Shown: positions 43,639-56,371 of the stretch, one piece after another
Layout of the letters: the number at the start of each line of letters is the position of its first letter
How positions within the stretch are numbered: the first letter of the stretch is position 1
NCBI GenBank assembly: GCA_023935145.1
Contig: CM043700.1
Location: 64,746,620 to 64,810,619, forward strand
Source: Bretschneidera sinensis
Taxonomy: Eukaryota > Streptophyta > Magnoliopsida > Brassicales > Akaniaceae
Direction: 5' to 3'
Length of the DNA stretch: 64,000 nt
The notes under the pieces: model-generated
Databases searched by the model: none
Seen by the model: the letters and a program-made list of their open reading frames with translations, nothing else
What the model was told of the DNA's origin: nothing
Translations under genes and position numbers: made by a program

Positions 43639-44727
43639 TGTAATACCCGTAATCGTAAAGTAAGGGTAAAGAAATAATTTGATAAATATGACATGAAATT
43701 AAAATGATATATTTACACAGAGGATTTAGTATTAAATAAAATAATTCTTTTGAAGAAAAAAAACACTGGACGCGTGGGGACGAACTTACAAAGAAAAAAA
43801 AATTAATTGGACATCCCTGGACGTCCAGCAAATGAAAGAACAAGAAAAAGAAAAAATAATAATAAATATTATATTATTATTATTAAAAGAAAAAAAAAAC
43901 CATTTCGTGCAACACTTGGAAGTCCAGGTGTTGCTAGGTGTTGCAATTTAAGTTAAATGCAGCTGTAAAATTGAAACAGTGAAGTTCAGCAACCACCGCT
44001 GTAATTCGCTTATAAATTGATTTTTTTCCTTATCAAATTCACTTAGTTTTTTTCATTACGCGTTTTCTCTAAACGTTTGGGGATTGAAAGAAAAGTTGAA
44101 AGAACAAAATTTTGAAAATGTTTTCTGCGTAATTTCATAGAGAATCACGAGAAGCTATCAGAAAAATATAAGGTAATAATGAAATGTTTATTTTTGAATT
44201 TCTGACATTTATGAAGTTTCTTTGAATTCAAAGTGAAAATTTTCAAAGTGTGTGGTTTATAACGAATTGAAGAATAAATTATAAATTTAATATAAATGCG
44301 ATGTCAAGTGTTGACGATCTAAAACCGGGGGAAATTTCTGAGAGAAATGGGAAAAAGCAAGGAAGTGATCCACGGGTAGCTTTAAGAGCTACGTGGTGAG
44401 TTGGATTTACTTTTAAGTAATCTAAATAAAAATGAAAAATCTAGGGAAGATATTGAAATAAATTATTAGCTTATGTTTTGGTGATAGATAAAGTTTTGGT
44501 TGATAGATATGATATGAATATTGGACATGTAAAATAATATTATGTGAAAAGAGATATTTTTGGAATAACAAGTTGATTTAATAATAAAAGCGATAAGTGA
44601 AATTCTTGATGAGCTATGGTTGATGTTTTAATACGAATTTTAAGGAGATAAAATTTAGTGGATCTTGACCAATTTTGATAGATAATTTGGTGTGACTTGA
44701 GATGAAATTTAGTGGATCTTGGCAAGC
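43639..44727 (+). repeat. 3' LTR of element D, left part
   Basis: Matches the 5' LTR from its first base (TGTAATAC) to the CAAGC at about 35,968, where the CRM-like array interrupts it. Bases 44,723-44,727 (CAAGC) are the left target copy. Confidence 0.9.
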
Positions 44728-45186
44728 TGACGCCGGGCAGAATAGCGATTATTCTGCAGGCTAGTCGAACTGATCGTTCACAGGGAGTAACACAAGAAAA
44801 ACCCTAAAAAACAATGCAGAGAAACAGCTCTGATGTTTATTTAAAATTATGCAAATTAAATAATAATGTTTACGAAACCCTAAGACCCTATTTATAAGGT
44901 CGAAACAAAATAGGAAAATTAAATTAAGGCTGAAATTAAAATAACTAAAATAAAAAGTTTCCTAAAAAGTGTAAACTGCCAATTTGGAGGCCTAAACGTC
45001 GTTTTTTGGCTAAAATTTTGCCAGGCTGATTACAAAAAAATCAGGTTTTGTTCGTTGGCCCGTTTCCAATAAGACTAGGGTCTTTCGGGCCTGATATGAG
45101 CCCGTGGCCCATTCTAGGTAGTCCACTTGCCAATTCTGCGCAGATCTAAAAACTCTGCATCATCTGACTTGGATCCTCCTACGTCA
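44728..45186 (-). repeat. array LTR1 (outer 3' LTR)
   Basis: Plus-strand ends are TGACGCCGGGCAG and CCTCCTACGTCA. A minus-strand TATA box lies at about 44,888-44,898 (CCTTATAAATAGG). The last codons of the unit-1 Pol frame run into it and stop at 45,114. Confidence 0.9.
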
Positions 45187-46193
45187 ATCGCCTCAAGTTG
45201 GAAAGAACTCGCCCTCGAGTTCTCAATGGCTTCATCGGAATCCTCAAAACAAGGACTCAGGTGTTTCATATTAAATACATCAGAAGTCTTCAGATGACTA
45301 GGTAGGCGTAGTCTGTAGGCGTTATCATTGATCTTCTGCAAGATCTCACAGGGTCCAATCTTTTGCTCCTTAAGCTTATTATACTCTCCCACGAGAAAAC
45401 GATTACGAGTTAATACGGCCCAAACAAAATCACCAACATCAAAAAGTACCTGACGACGGTGACTGTCGCTCTGAGCCTTGTACTTGGCATTATTGTCGTG
45501 AATGGCTAGCTTCACCTGCTCATGGATATCCCGAAGATGTTCTGCTATCTCATCTGCCTTGGGATTCAAACGACCCACTCGTGGAATAGGGGCTAAGTTA
45601 AGCACTCCGGATGGGTTCTGACCATACCCAATCTCAAATGGGCTCATTCCTGTGGTTTTGTTTTTCGACCTGTTATATGCAAATTCTGCTTGAGGTAATG
45701 CAAGATCCCACTGCTTCGGTTTAGTTCTTGCTAAGTTCCTCAAAAGGTTTCCCAAACTCCGGTTCACCACCTCGGTCTGACCATCTGTTTGAGGATGATA
45801 GGTGCTGCTAAAGTTTAACTTCATCCCTAGCTTCTCCCATAAACACTTCTAGAATCGACTCATGAACTTGGTGTCACGATTTGAAGTGATGGATCGGGGA
45901 ACACCATGCAAACGCACAATCTCCTTGAAGTAAAGATGAGCGATCCTGGTAGCATCCATTGTCTTCCTACAAGGTATGAAATGGACCATCTTGGAAAATC
46001 TGTCAACCACAACCAAAATAGAATCCAAGCCTCGTTGGGTACAGGGTAAGCCCAACACAAAGTCCATACTAACATCGAACCAAGGGGCCTCAGGTACAGG
46101 TAAAGGTGTGTACAGACCTGCATTAGTGAGAACTCCCTTGGATCGCTGGCACACATAACAACGCTCCATATGATTAGCCATGTCACTGGTCAA
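45114..46193 (-). pseudogene. pol: unit 1 integrase, nonsense-broken
   Basis: Frame 46,193-45,849 has the zinc-binding CYVCQRSKG and the core with catalytic aspartates in DFVLGLP and TSNRDTKFM, where most copies read SDRD. Frame 45,824-45,114 (236 codons) has HPQTDGQTEVVNRSLG, including the catalytic glutamate, then a C-terminal region with GPCEILQKINDNAYRL and VFNMKHLSPCFED, the usual end of a gypsy integrase. A stop at about 45,850 (after SRF) separates the two frames, and another about 46,200 (before PKLTSD) separates them from the upstream region. Both are present in all three units. The last 24 or so codons lie inside LTR1. Confidence 0.85.
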
Positions 46194-46280
46194 TTTGGGC
46201 TAATAATAGTTAGAGGAAATCAGGGCCAATGTCTTGTCTCGCCCAAAATGACCTTCATTATGAAGTTCACTAATAATCTG

Positions 46281-46859
46281 CTACCTTAGTGAACAATCTG
46301 GAACGCACAACTGCAATCCACGAAATAGATAACCATTATGCAAAATAAAATCATGTCGTTGACCAGTAGTTACCTCCTGAATTATCTTCCTGAAGGAAGG
46401 ATCTGCAGCATACATATCTGAGAAGACCTCAAATCCCACAATTCTGGTGCTCATGGTGGTGAGAAGTAATGTACGACGGCTCAGTGTATCTGCGACACGG
46501 TTCAGACTTCCTGCTTGGTGCCTTAATGCAAACGTGAATTCCTGCAAGTACGCCACCCACTTAACATGCCGCCTACTCAGCTTGTATTGGCCATTGATGT
46601 ACTTCAGGGCCTCATTATCAGTGATAAGAATAAATTCCCTCTGCACTAGGTAGTGACGCCAATGTTTCAGGGACTGAACTATGGCATAGAATTCCAGATC
46701 ATAGGTGGAGTAATTCTTCTTTGATCCTGATAACTTCTCACTGAAAAAAGCTACTGGTCGCCCTTCTTGACTTAGAACACCACCCACTCCAGATGCATCA
46801 CAATTTACCTCAAGCACCTTTTTGAAATCAGGAAGTGCTAAAACCGGTGCCTCTATCAT
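46281..46859 (-). pseudogene. pol: unit 1 RNase H
   Basis: A 192-codon open frame with VNCDASGVGG, FFSEKLSGSKKNYSTYDLEF, VQSLKHWRHYL, TDNEALKYINGQ and RVADTLSRR, the standard gypsy RNase H order. GVGGV lacks two residues present in units 2 and 3 (GVGIGGV), a six-base deletion. It is bounded by a stop upstream (about 46,908, after the RT) and one downstream (about 46,284), both shared by the three units. It would degrade RNA in RNA-DNA hybrids. Confidence 0.85.
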
Positions 46860-46904
46860 CTTCTGTTTGACCAGTTGAAAGCTGGTTTCTGCCTCCTTAG
46901 ACCA

Positions 46905-48086
46905 CTAAAAATAACGCCCTTTAAGGCACTCTGTGATAGGAACAATCAAAGTGCTGAAATTTCTGATGAACCGGCGGTAGAAGGAAGCCAATCCATGGAA
47001 AATTCTTACATCGTGCAAGGTCCTCGGTATGGGCCATTCCAAGACCGCATCTACCTTCGACTGATCTGCTTGAACACTATCAGTAGATACAACAAAACCC
47101 AGAAAAGTAACAGAAGTAGTGAAGAAAAAACACTTCTTCTGATTGATGTACAGGCGCTCTGTCCTCAACAAAATAAAAACAGCATGGAGGTGCTCAAAAT
47201 GTGACTCCCACATCGGACTATAAATAAGGATGTCATCGAAGTAAACTACAACAAACTTCCCCATGAAAGGCCGTAAAACCTGATGCATGAACCTCATAAT
47301 TGTGCTATGCGTATTGGACAGCCTAAAAGGCATGACCATCCACTCATACAACCCATGCTGCGTCTTAAACGCTGTCTCCCACTCATCTCCAGGCCTTATT
47401 CTGATCTGGTGGTATCCATTCCGAAGGTCAATTTTGGAGAAGACCCTAGAACCGGATAACTGGTCTAACATATCATCCAAGCAGGGAATTGGGAACCGGT
47501 ATTTCACTATGATCCTGTTGATGGCTCTGCTATCAACACACATACACCAAGAACCATCCTTCTTCGGCACTAGTAGGGCAGGAACCGCACATAGATTCAT
47601 ACTCTTACGGACGTAGCCTCTCTCCAACAACTCTACCACCTGTCGCTGAAACTCTTCAGATTCCTTGGGGCTGTGGCGATACACCGGTTGATTAGGCAAA
47701 CTGGGCCCTGGAACAAGGTCGATCTGATGCTGAATGTCCCTCATAGGTGGTAACCCAGGAGGAAGATCCTCTGGCATAAGGTCAGAAAACTCTGCCATCA
47801 GCTGCTGCACTTCGGCTGGTAATTCTGGATTCAGATCTGCTGCGCTATTCCCACAAGGCAGCAGAGCATAAACTACATCCACATGCTCAACCTCTGCTAA
47901 AAACCTAGACATCGAAAGCAGATTAGTATTATTGGAAATCGGGGTAGGAGTGATTGCTTCCCGACGAGGTGCCAACACAATCTTCTTCCCTTTGATGCTA
48001 AGGGAGTATGTGTTTTTTCTCCCATCATGAATAACATTACGGTCATACTGCCAAGGCCTGCCTAAAAATACATGACAAGCATCCAT
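46905..48086 (-). pseudogene. pol: unit 1 reverse transcriptase
   Basis: A 393-codon open frame, the longest in the window. It starts with the end of the protease region ([17 protein letters not shown]). It then reads the [54 protein letters not shown], the catalytic YFDDILIYS near residue 287, and [12 protein letters not shown]. It ends at a CAG-to-TAG type stop just before the RNase H, shared with units 2 and 3. The conserved [10 protein letters not shown] block reads [10 protein letters not shown] here. Catalytic residues remain, yet the polyprotein is interrupted on both sides. Confidence 0.88.
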
Positions 48087-48101
48087 ATATACAACATCAC
48101 A

Positions 48102-49458
48102 CTAAGCATTATCGAAATATATCTTACCAATCGAAAAAGAAACTAGGCAACACCTATCTACCGTTACCTCACTGCCTTTATTCAGCCAAGACAATTTGTA
48201 CGGCTTAGGATGACGATCTGTTTTCAACTGCAGTTTCTTGACAGCCTCTTCAGACACAACATTCTCACAACTGCCACTATCTATGATCATCTTGCAGACC
48301 TTATTGGCAACTGTATAGGTCGTGGGGAAAATATTGGTCCTCAACCAATCGTCCCCTGAATCGCCCTTCGGGGTCAGTAGGCTCTTACGAACGACCAAGG
48401 TCTCATGACCATCCCCATACAATACATCTCCATACTCATCATTATCATACATAGGCTCCCCAATCTCCTCAATTTCGTCTACCCCATCGTCCTCAATCAG
48501 GAGATTTTTGCCTTTATTACTAGCAGGCTTCCTGCACTCGGGCGATTTATGCCCATGTTCACCACATCTGAAACATCTAATATTCAGGTTAGGGTTAGGG
48601 TTACCTTGAGGTGGTTGCTGGATAGGACGGGATTCCTGAGGGTGAACTGGCCGATTGTTTTGATTGCCTCTGTTCAATGGCCTCCTGTTCTGTTGTTTTT
48701 CCACCGCAAGTGCACACTGATAAGCTTTTGAAACTGTCCACAGCGAGTAAAGGCTGAGGACAACCTGTAGGGGCTGCCGTAATCCCCCCCAAATATCGTG
48801 CCACCATCTGCTCCTCTATTTTAGATAAGTCGTTTCGGGCAATCAACTGATAGAATTCCTCCGTGTAATCATCCACTGATCTCGTGCCCAGTCTCAACGA
48901 ATGAAGACGCTGAAACAAGGTCTGAGTGTAACCGAAAGGGAAGAAGTGACCCTTCATCTTCCTCTTCATCTTCTCCCAATCTATAATCTTGGCTTTGCCT
49001 TGCCGATCATGCGAACGCCTCAACTGCTCCCACCATGCAGATGCTCTGCCCTTCAGTTTGATGGCGACCAGTTTCACCTTCACACGATCTGGGACTTCCT
49101 TGTACTCGAAAATACGCTCAACTTCATTCAACCAATCAACAAATCCCTCGGCCTGTAACGTACCAGAAAACTCGGGCATATCCACTCTGAATCCAAGGTC
49201 TCCATAATGTTCTTCCCGACCACGGTGCTCCCAGAATCGAGCAGGATTGTGATGTGGTTTTTCGGAACTGGAACTAGAATCGAAATCGTGATCTTCAATC
49301 TCACGGTCTCTGAAATTTTGCGCCGCTAGACGCTGGGTTAACTCAGTAACTTGCCTCTGTAAATCCTCAATCATCGCATCCTGAACGTTACAATCACGAC
49401 GTGGGGCTTACTCGTTCGGAACCTACCCGCGACGACCACGACCACGACCACCAGCCAT
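48102..49458 (-). pseudogene. gag-pol: unit 1 Gag and protease, frameshifted
   Basis: The Gag start (MAGGRGRG) is at 49,458; stops near 49,425-49,405 break it before the long open frame 49,374-48,601. That frame carries [32 protein letters not shown] and [25 protein letters not shown], the retrotransposon Gag domain. At about 48,784 a run of seven C (six in unit 2; CTCCCC in unit 3) shifts the frame after ARYLGG. The zinc knuckle CFRCGEHGHKSPEC and the protease with the active-site MIIDSGSCENVVS are in frame 48,704-48,102. A stop at about 48,103 separates it from the RT frame. Confidence 0.85.
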
Positions 49459-49508
49459 GGAACTGATGAAATCTTGCCCTAGGAAAACGTTGAAGCTCTG
49501 ATACCAAC

Positions 49509-49954
49509 TGAAACCCGGCAGAATAGCGATTATTCTGCAGGCTAATCGAACAGATCGTTCACAGGGAGTAACACAAGAAAAACTCTAAAAAACAATGCAG
49601 AGAAACAGCTCTGATGTTTATTTAAAATTATGCAAATTCAATAATAATGTTTACGACACCCTAAGACCCTATTTATAAGGTCGAAACAAAATAGAAAAAT
49701 TAAATTAAGGCTGAAATTAAAATAACTAAAATAAAAAGTTTCCTAAAAAGTGTAAACTGCCAATTTGGAGGCCTAAATGTCATTTTTTAGGGCTGATTAC
49801 AAAAAAAATCAAGTTTTGTTCGTTGGCCCGTTTCCAATCAGACTAGGGTCTTTCGGGCCTGATATGAGCCCGTGGCCCATTCTAGGTAGTCCACTTGCCA
49901 ATTCTGCGTTGATCTGCCAACTCTGCATCATCTGACTTGGATTCTCCTGCGTCA
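49509..49954 (-). repeat. array LTR2 (shared by units 1 and 2)
   Basis: Starts TGAAACCCGGCAG, where the other LTRs start TGACxCC, and ends CCTCCTGCGTCA. It is shorter than the others because about 13 bp are missing near 49,786. The primer-binding site of unit 1 is at 49,491-49,507 on its left. No TSD on either side. A minus-strand TATA box lies at about 49,669-49,680. Confidence 0.9.
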
Positions 49955-50961
49955 GTCGCCTCAGGTTGGAAAGAACTCGTCCTCGAGTTCTCAATAGCTT
50001 CATCGAAATCCTCAAAACAAGGACTCAGGTGTTTCACATTAAATACATCAGAAGTCTTCAGATGACTGGGTAGGCGTAGTCTGTAGGCGTTATCATTGAT
50101 CTTCTGCAAGATCTCACAGGGTCCAATCTTTCGCTCCTTAAGCTTATTATACTCTCCCACGGGAAAACGATCACGAGTGAATAGGGCCCAAACAAAATCA
50201 CCAACATCAAAAAGTACCTGACGACGGTGACTGTCGCTCTGAGCCTTGTACTTGGCATTATTGTCGTGAATGGCTAGCTTCACCTGCTCATGGATATCCC
50301 GAAGATGTTCTACCATCTCATCTGCCTTGGGATTCGAACGACCCACTCGAGGAATAGAGGCTAAGTCAAGCACTCCGGATGGGTTCTGACCATACACAAT
50401 CTCAAATGGGCTCATTCCTGTGGTTTTGTTTTTCGATCTGTTATAGGCAAATTATGCTTGAGGTAATGCAAGATCCCACTGCTTCGGTTTAGTTCCTGCT
50501 AAGTTCCTCAAAAGGTTTCCCAAACTCCGGTTCACCACCTCGGTCTGACCATCTGTTTGAGGATGATAGGCGCTGCTAAAGTTTAACTTCATCCCTAGCT
50601 TCTCCCATAAACTCTTTTAGAATTGACTCATGAACTTGGTGTCACGATCTGAAGTGATGGATCGGGGAACACCATGCAAACGCACAATCTCCTTGAAGTA
50701 AAGATGAGCGATCTTGGTAGCATCCATTGTCTTCCTACAAGGTATAAAATGGACCATCTTGGAAAATCTGTCAACCACAACCAAAATAGAATCCAAACCT
50801 CGTTGGGTACGGGGTAAGCCCAACACAAAGTCCATACTAACATCGAACCAAGGGGCCTCAGGTATAGGTAAAGGTGTGTACAGACCTGCATTAGTGAGAA
50901 CTCCCTTGGATCGCTGGCACACATAACAACGCTCCATATGATTAGCCATGTCACTGGTCAA
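49882..50961 (-). pseudogene. pol: unit 2 integrase, nonsense-broken
   Basis: Frame 50,961-50,617 keeps [16 protein letters not shown] and TSDRDTKFM. Frame 50,415-49,882 keeps the C-terminal part ending in the LTR. Between them the HPQTDGQTEVV block (about 50,540-50,600) is cut off by a private stop near 50,452 (YN become a nonsense codon region) as well as the shared stop after SQF at about 50,618, which is TAA here but TAG in units 1 and 3. Confidence 0.8.
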
Positions 50962-51048
50962 TTTGGGCTAATAATAGTTAGAGGAAATCAGGGCCAATGT
51001 CTTGTCTCGCCCAAAATGACCTTCATTATGAAGTTCACTAATAATCTG

Positions 51049-51633
51049 CTACCTTAGTGAACAATCTGGAACGCACAACTGCAATCCACGAAATAGATAA
51101 CCATTATGCAAAATAAAATCATGTCGTTGACCAGTAGTTACCTCCTGAATTATCTTCCCGAAGGAAGGATCTGCAGCATACATATCTGAGAAGACCTCAA
51201 ATCCCACAATTCTGGTGCTCATGGTGGTGAGAAGTAATGTACGACGGCTCAGTGTATCGGCGACACGGTTCAGACTTCCTGCATGGTGCCTTAGTGCAAA
51301 CGTGAATTCCTGCAAGTACACCACCCACTTAGCATGCCGCCTACTCAGCTTGTATTGGCCATTGATGTACTTCAGGGCCTCATTATCAGTGATAAGAATA
51401 AATTCCCTCTGCACTAGGTAGTGACGCCAATGTTTCAGGGACTGAACTATGGCATAGAATTCCAGATCATAGGTGGAGTAATTCTTCTTTGATCCTGATA
51501 ACTTCTCACTGAAAAAAGCTACTGGTCGCCCTTCTTGACTTAGAACACCACCAATACCCACTCCAGATGCATCACAATTTACCTCAAGCACCTTTTTGAA
51601 ATCAGGAAGTGCTAAAACCGGTGCCTCTATCAT
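51049..51633 (-). pseudogene. pol: unit 2 RNase H
   Basis: A 194-codon open frame with the same motif order as in unit 1 and an intact GVGIGGV. It has the shared stops at both ends. Confidence 0.85.
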
Positions 51634-51678
51634 CTTCTGTTTGACCAGTTGAAAGCTGGTTTCTGCCTCCTCGGACCA

Positions 51679-52584
51679 CTAAAAATCATGCCCCTTAAGG
51701 CACTCTGTGATAGGAGCAATCAAAGTGCTGAAATTTCTGATGAACCGGCGGTAGAAGGAAGCCAATCCATGGAAAATTCTTACATCGTGCAAGGTCCTCG
51801 GTGTGGGCCATTCCAAGACCGCATCTACCTTCGACTGATCTGCTTGAACACTATCAGTAGATACAACAAAACCCAGAAAAGTAACAGAAGTAGTGAAGAA
51901 AAAACACTTCTTCTGATTGATGTACAGGCGCTCTGTCCTCAACAAATTAAAAACAGCATGGAGGTGCTCAAAATGTGACTCCCACATCGGACTATAAATG
52001 AGGATGTCATCGAAGTAAACTACAACAAACTTCCCTATGAAAGGCCGTAAAACCTGATGCATGAACCTCATAAATGTGCTATGCGTATTGGACAGCCTAA
52101 AAGGCATGACCATCCACTCATACAACCCATGCTGCATCTTAAACGCTATCTTCCACTCATCTCCAGGCCTTATTCTGATATGGTGGTATCCATTCCTAAG
52201 GTCAATTTTGGAGAAGACCCTAGAACCGGATAACTGGTCTAATATATCATCCAAGCAGGGAATTGGGAACCGGTATTTCACTACGATCCTGTTGATGGCT
52301 CTGCTATCAACACACATACGCCAAGAACCATCCTTCTTCGACACTAGTAGGGCAGGAACCGCACATAGGTTCATACTCTCACGGACGTAGCCTCTCTCCA
52401 ACAACTCTACCACCTGTCGCTGAAACTCTTCAGATTCCTTGGGGCTGTGGTGATACACCGGTTGATTAGGAAAACTGGGCCCTGGAACAAGGTCGATCTG
52501 ATGCTGAATGTCCCTCATAGGTGGTAACCCAGGAGGAAGATCCTCTGGCATAAGGTCAGAAAACTCTGCCATCAGCTGCTGCAC
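51679..52584 (-). pseudogene. pol: unit 2 reverse transcriptase
   Basis: A 301-codon open frame with [52 protein letters not shown] and [11 protein letters not shown] private GAA-to-TAA stop at about 52,595 splits it from the upstream frame that carries the protease end. The shared TAG stop at about 51,677 separates it from RNase H. Confidence 0.85.
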
Positions 52585-52596
52585 TTCGGCTGGTAA

Positions 52597-54231
52597 TTAT
52601 GGATTCAGATCTGCTGCGCTATTCCCACAAGGCAGCAGAGCATAAACCACATCCACAGGCTCAACCTCTGCTAAAAACCTGGATATCGAAAGCAGATTAG
52701 TATTATTGGAAATCGGGGTAGGAGTGATTGCTTCCCGACGAGGTGCCAACACAATCTTCTTCCCTTTGATGCTAAGGGAGTATGTGTTTTTTCGCCCATC
52801 ATGAATAACATTACGGTCATACTGCCAAGGGCTGCCTAAAAATACATGACAAGCATCCATATATACAACATCACACCAAGCATTATCGAAATATTTCTTA
52901 CCAATCAAAAAAGAAACTAGGCAACACCTATCTACCGTTACCTCACTGCCTTTATTCAGCCAAGACAATTTGTACGGCTTAGGATGACGATCTGTTTTCA
53001 ACTGCAGTTTCTTGACAGCCTCTTCAGACACCACATTCTCACAACTGCCACTATCTATGATCATCTTGGAGACCTTTTCGACAACTGTATAGGTCGTGGG
53101 GAAAATATTGGTCCTCAACCAATCGTCCCCTGAATCGCCCTTCGGGGTCAGTAGGCTCTTACGAACGACCAAGGTCTCATGACCATCCCCATACAATACA
53201 TCTCCATACTCATCATCATCATACATAGGCTCCCCAATCTCCTCAGTTTCGTCTACCCCATCGTCTTCAATCAGGATATTTTTGCCTTTATTACTAGCAA
53301 GCTTCCTGCACTCGGGCGATTTATGCCCATGTTCACCACATCTGAAACATCTAATATTCAGGTTAGGGTTAGGGTTACCTTGAGGTGGTTGCTGGACAGG
53401 ACAGGATTCCTGAGGGTGAACTGGCCGATTGTTTTGATCGCCTCTGTTCAATGGCCTCCTGTTCTGTTGTTTTTCCACCGCAAGTGCACGCTGATAAGCT
53501 TTTGAAACTGTCCACAGCGAGTAAAGGCTGAGGACAACCTGTAGGGGCTGCCGTAATCCCCCCAAATATCATGCCACCATCTGCTCCTCTGTTTTAGATA
53601 AGTCATTCCGGGCAATCAACTGATAGAATTCCTCCGTGTAATCATCCACTGATCTCGTGCCCTGTCTCAACGAATGAAGACGCTGAAACAAGGTCTGAGT
53701 GTAACCGAAAGGGAAGAAGTGACCCTTCATCTTCTTCTTCATCTTCTCCCAATCTATAATCTTGGCTTTGCCCTGCCGATCATGCGAACACCTCAACTGC
53801 TCCCACCACGCAGATGCTCTGCCCTTCAGTTTGATGGCGACCAGTTTCACCTTCACACGATCTGGGACTTCCTTGTACTCGAAAATACGCTCAACTTCAT
53901 TCAACCAATCAACGAATCCCTCAGCCTGTAACGTACCAAAAAACTCGGGCATATCCACTCTGAATCCGAGGTCTCCATAATGTTCTTCCCGACCACGGTG
54001 CTCCCAGAATCGAGCAGGATTGTGATGTGGTTTTTCCAAAATGGAACTGGAATCGAAATCATGATCTTCAATCTCACGGTCTCTAAAATTTTGCGCTACT
54101 AGATGCTGGGTTAACTCAGTAACTTGCCTCTGTAAATCCTCAATCATCGCATCCTGAACGTTACAATCACGACGTGGGGCTTCCTCGTTCGGAACCTGCC
54201 AGCGACGACCACAACCACGACCACCAGCCAT
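52597..54231 (-). pseudogene. gag-pol: unit 2 Gag and protease
   Basis: The Gag start MAGGRGCG is at 54,231 with an uninterrupted 220-codon frame down to a private stop at about 53,569-53,571. There the CGA codon of the conserved VARYLGG reads TGA, a CpG-type transition. The following 322-codon frame (53,565-52,597) carries the rest of Gag, the zinc knuckle CFRCGEHGHKSPEC, the protease MIIDSGSCENVVS and the start of the RT region. This is the most complete Gag-protease of the three, as a single codon change separates the two frames. Confidence 0.85.
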
Positions 54232-54281
54232 GGAACTGATGAAATCTTGCCCTAGGAAAACGCTGAAGCTCTGATACCAAC

Positions 54282-54734
54282 TGACACCGGGCAGAATAGC
54301 GATTATTCTGCAGGCTAATCGAACAAATCGTTCACAGGGAGTAACACAAGAAAAACAACAATGCAGAGAAACAGCTCTGATGTTTATTTAAAATTATGCA
54401 AATTCAATAATAATGTTTACGACACCCTAAGACCCTATTTATAAGGTCGAAACAAAATAGAAAAATTAAATTAAGGCTGAAATTAAAATAACTAAAATAA
54501 AAAGTTTCTTAAAAAGTGTAAACTGCCAATTTGGAGGCCTAAACGTCGTTTTTTGGCTAAAATTTTGCCAGGCTGATTACAAAAAAAATCAAGTTTTGTT
54601 CGTTGGCCCGTTTCCAATCAGACTAGGGTCTTTCGGGCCTGATATGAGCCTGTGGCCCATTCTAAGTAGTCCACTTGCCAATTCTGCGTTGATCTGCCAA
54701 CTCTGCATCATCTAACTTGGATCCTCCTGCGTCA
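54282..54734 (-). repeat. array LTR3 (shared by units 2 and 3)
   Basis: Ends are TGACACCGGGCAG and CCTCCTGCGTCA. A small deletion near 54,355 removes the CCCTAAAA seen in LTR1 and LTR4. The primer-binding site of unit 2 is immediately left (about 54,264-54,280). A minus-strand TATA box lies at about 54,435-54,446. No TSD. Confidence 0.9.
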
Positions 54735-55741
54735 GTCGCCTCAAGTTGGAAAAAACTCGTCCTCGAGCTCTCAATGGCTTTCTCGGAATCCTCAAAACAA
54801 GGACTCAGGTGTTTCATATTAAATACATCAGAAGTCTTCAGATGACTGGGTAGGCGTAGTCTGTAAGCGTTATCATTGATCTTCTGCAAGATCTCACAGG
54901 GTCCAATCTTTCGCTCCTTAAGCTTATTATACTCTCCCATGGGAAAACAATCACGAGTTAATATGGCCCAAACAAAATCACCAATATCAAAAAGTACCTG
55001 ACGACGGTGACTGTCGCTCTAAGCCTTGTACTTGGCATTACTGTCGTGAATGGCTAGCTTCACCTGCTCATGGATATCCCGAAGATGTTCTGCCATCTCA
55101 TCTGCCTTGGGATTCAAACGACCCACTCGTGGAATAGGGACTAAATCAAGCACTCCGGATGGGTTCTGACCATACACAATCTCAAATGGGCTCATTCCTG
55201 TGGTTATGTTTTTTGACCTGTTATAGGCAAATTCTGCTTGAGGTAATGCAAGATCCTACAGCTTCGGTTTAGTTCCTGCTAAGCTCCTCAAATGGTTTCC
55301 CAAACTCCGGTTCACCACCTCGGTCTGACCATCTGTTTGAGGATGATAGGCGCTGCTAAAGTTTAACTTCATCCCTAGTTTCTCCCATAAACTCTTCTAG
55401 AATTGACTCATGAACTTGGTGTCACGATCTGAAGTGATGGATCGAGGAACACCATGCAAACGCACAATCTCCTTGAAGTAAAGATGAGCGATCCTGATAG
55501 CATCCATTGTCTTCCTACAAGGTATGAAATGGACCATATTAGAAAATCTGTCAACCCCAACCAAAATAGAATCCAAGCCTCGTTGGGTACGGGGTAAGCC
55601 CAATATAAAGTCCATACTAACATCGAACCAAAGGGCTTCAGGTACAGGTAAAGGTGTGTACAGACCTGCATTAGTGAGAACTCCCTTGGATCGCTGGCAC
55701 ACATAACAACGCTCCATATGATGAGCCACGTCACTGGCCAA
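54662..55741 (-). pseudogene. pol: unit 3 integrase, nonsense-broken
   Basis: Frame 55,741-55,397 keeps [16 protein letters not shown] and TSDRDTKFM. The C-terminal frame 54,940-54,662 runs into LTR3. The middle is broken by several stops, including the shared one after SQF (about 55,398) and private ones near 55,257 and 55,021. It is the most damaged integrase of the array. Confidence 0.8.
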
Positions 55742-55828
55742 TTTGGGCTAATAATAGTTAGAGGAAATCAGGGCCAATGTCTTGTCTCGCCCAAAATGAC
55801 CTTCATTATGAAGTTCACTAATAATCTG

Positions 55829-56371
55829 CTACCTTAGTGAACAATCTGGAACGCACAACTGCAATCCACGAAATAGATAACCATTATGCAAAATAAAATC
55901 ATGTCGTTGACCAGTAGTTACCTCCTGAATTATCTTCCCGAAGGAAGGATCTGCAGCATACATATCTGAGAAGACCTCAAATCCCACAATTCTGGTGCTC
56001 ATGGTGGTGAGAAGTAATGTACGACGGCTCAGTGTATCGGCGACACGGTTCAGACTTCCTGCTTGGTGCCTTAGTGCAAACGTGAATTCCTGCAAGTACG
56101 CCACCCACTTGGCATGCCGCCTACTTAGCTTGTGTTGGCCATTGATGTACTTCAGGGCCTCATGATCAGTGATAAGAATAAATTCCCTCTGCACTAGGTA
56201 GTGACGCCAATGTTTCAGGGACTGAACTATGGCATAGAATTCCAGATCATAGGTGGAGTAATTCTTCTTTGATCCTGATAACTTCTCACTGAAAAAAGCT
56301 ACTGGTCGCCATTCTTGACTTAGAACACCACCAATACCCACTCCAGATGCATCACAATTTACCTTACACAC
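55829..56371 (-). pseudogene. pol: unit 3 RNase H
   Basis: A 180-codon open frame with VNCDASGVGIGGV, FFSEKLSGSKKNYSTYDLEF, TDHEALKYINGQ and RVADTLSRR. A four-base insertion near 56,403 (GTGCGTGCC against GTGCC) shifts the frame at its N-terminus. Confidence 0.85.

Noticed and set aside
47287..47616. 109-codon open frame on the plus strand, also at 52,061 and 56,841
   Set aside because: It is exactly antisense to the reverse transcriptase in all three units; its persistence follows from the RT codons. No independent evidence of coding.
48583..48604. Telomere-like GGTTAGGGTTAGGG runs (also near 53,360 and 58,140)
   Set aside because: They lie inside the Gag frame of each CRM-like unit and encode an asparagine/proline stretch before the zinc knuckle. 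They are too short and too regular in position to be interstitial telomere.
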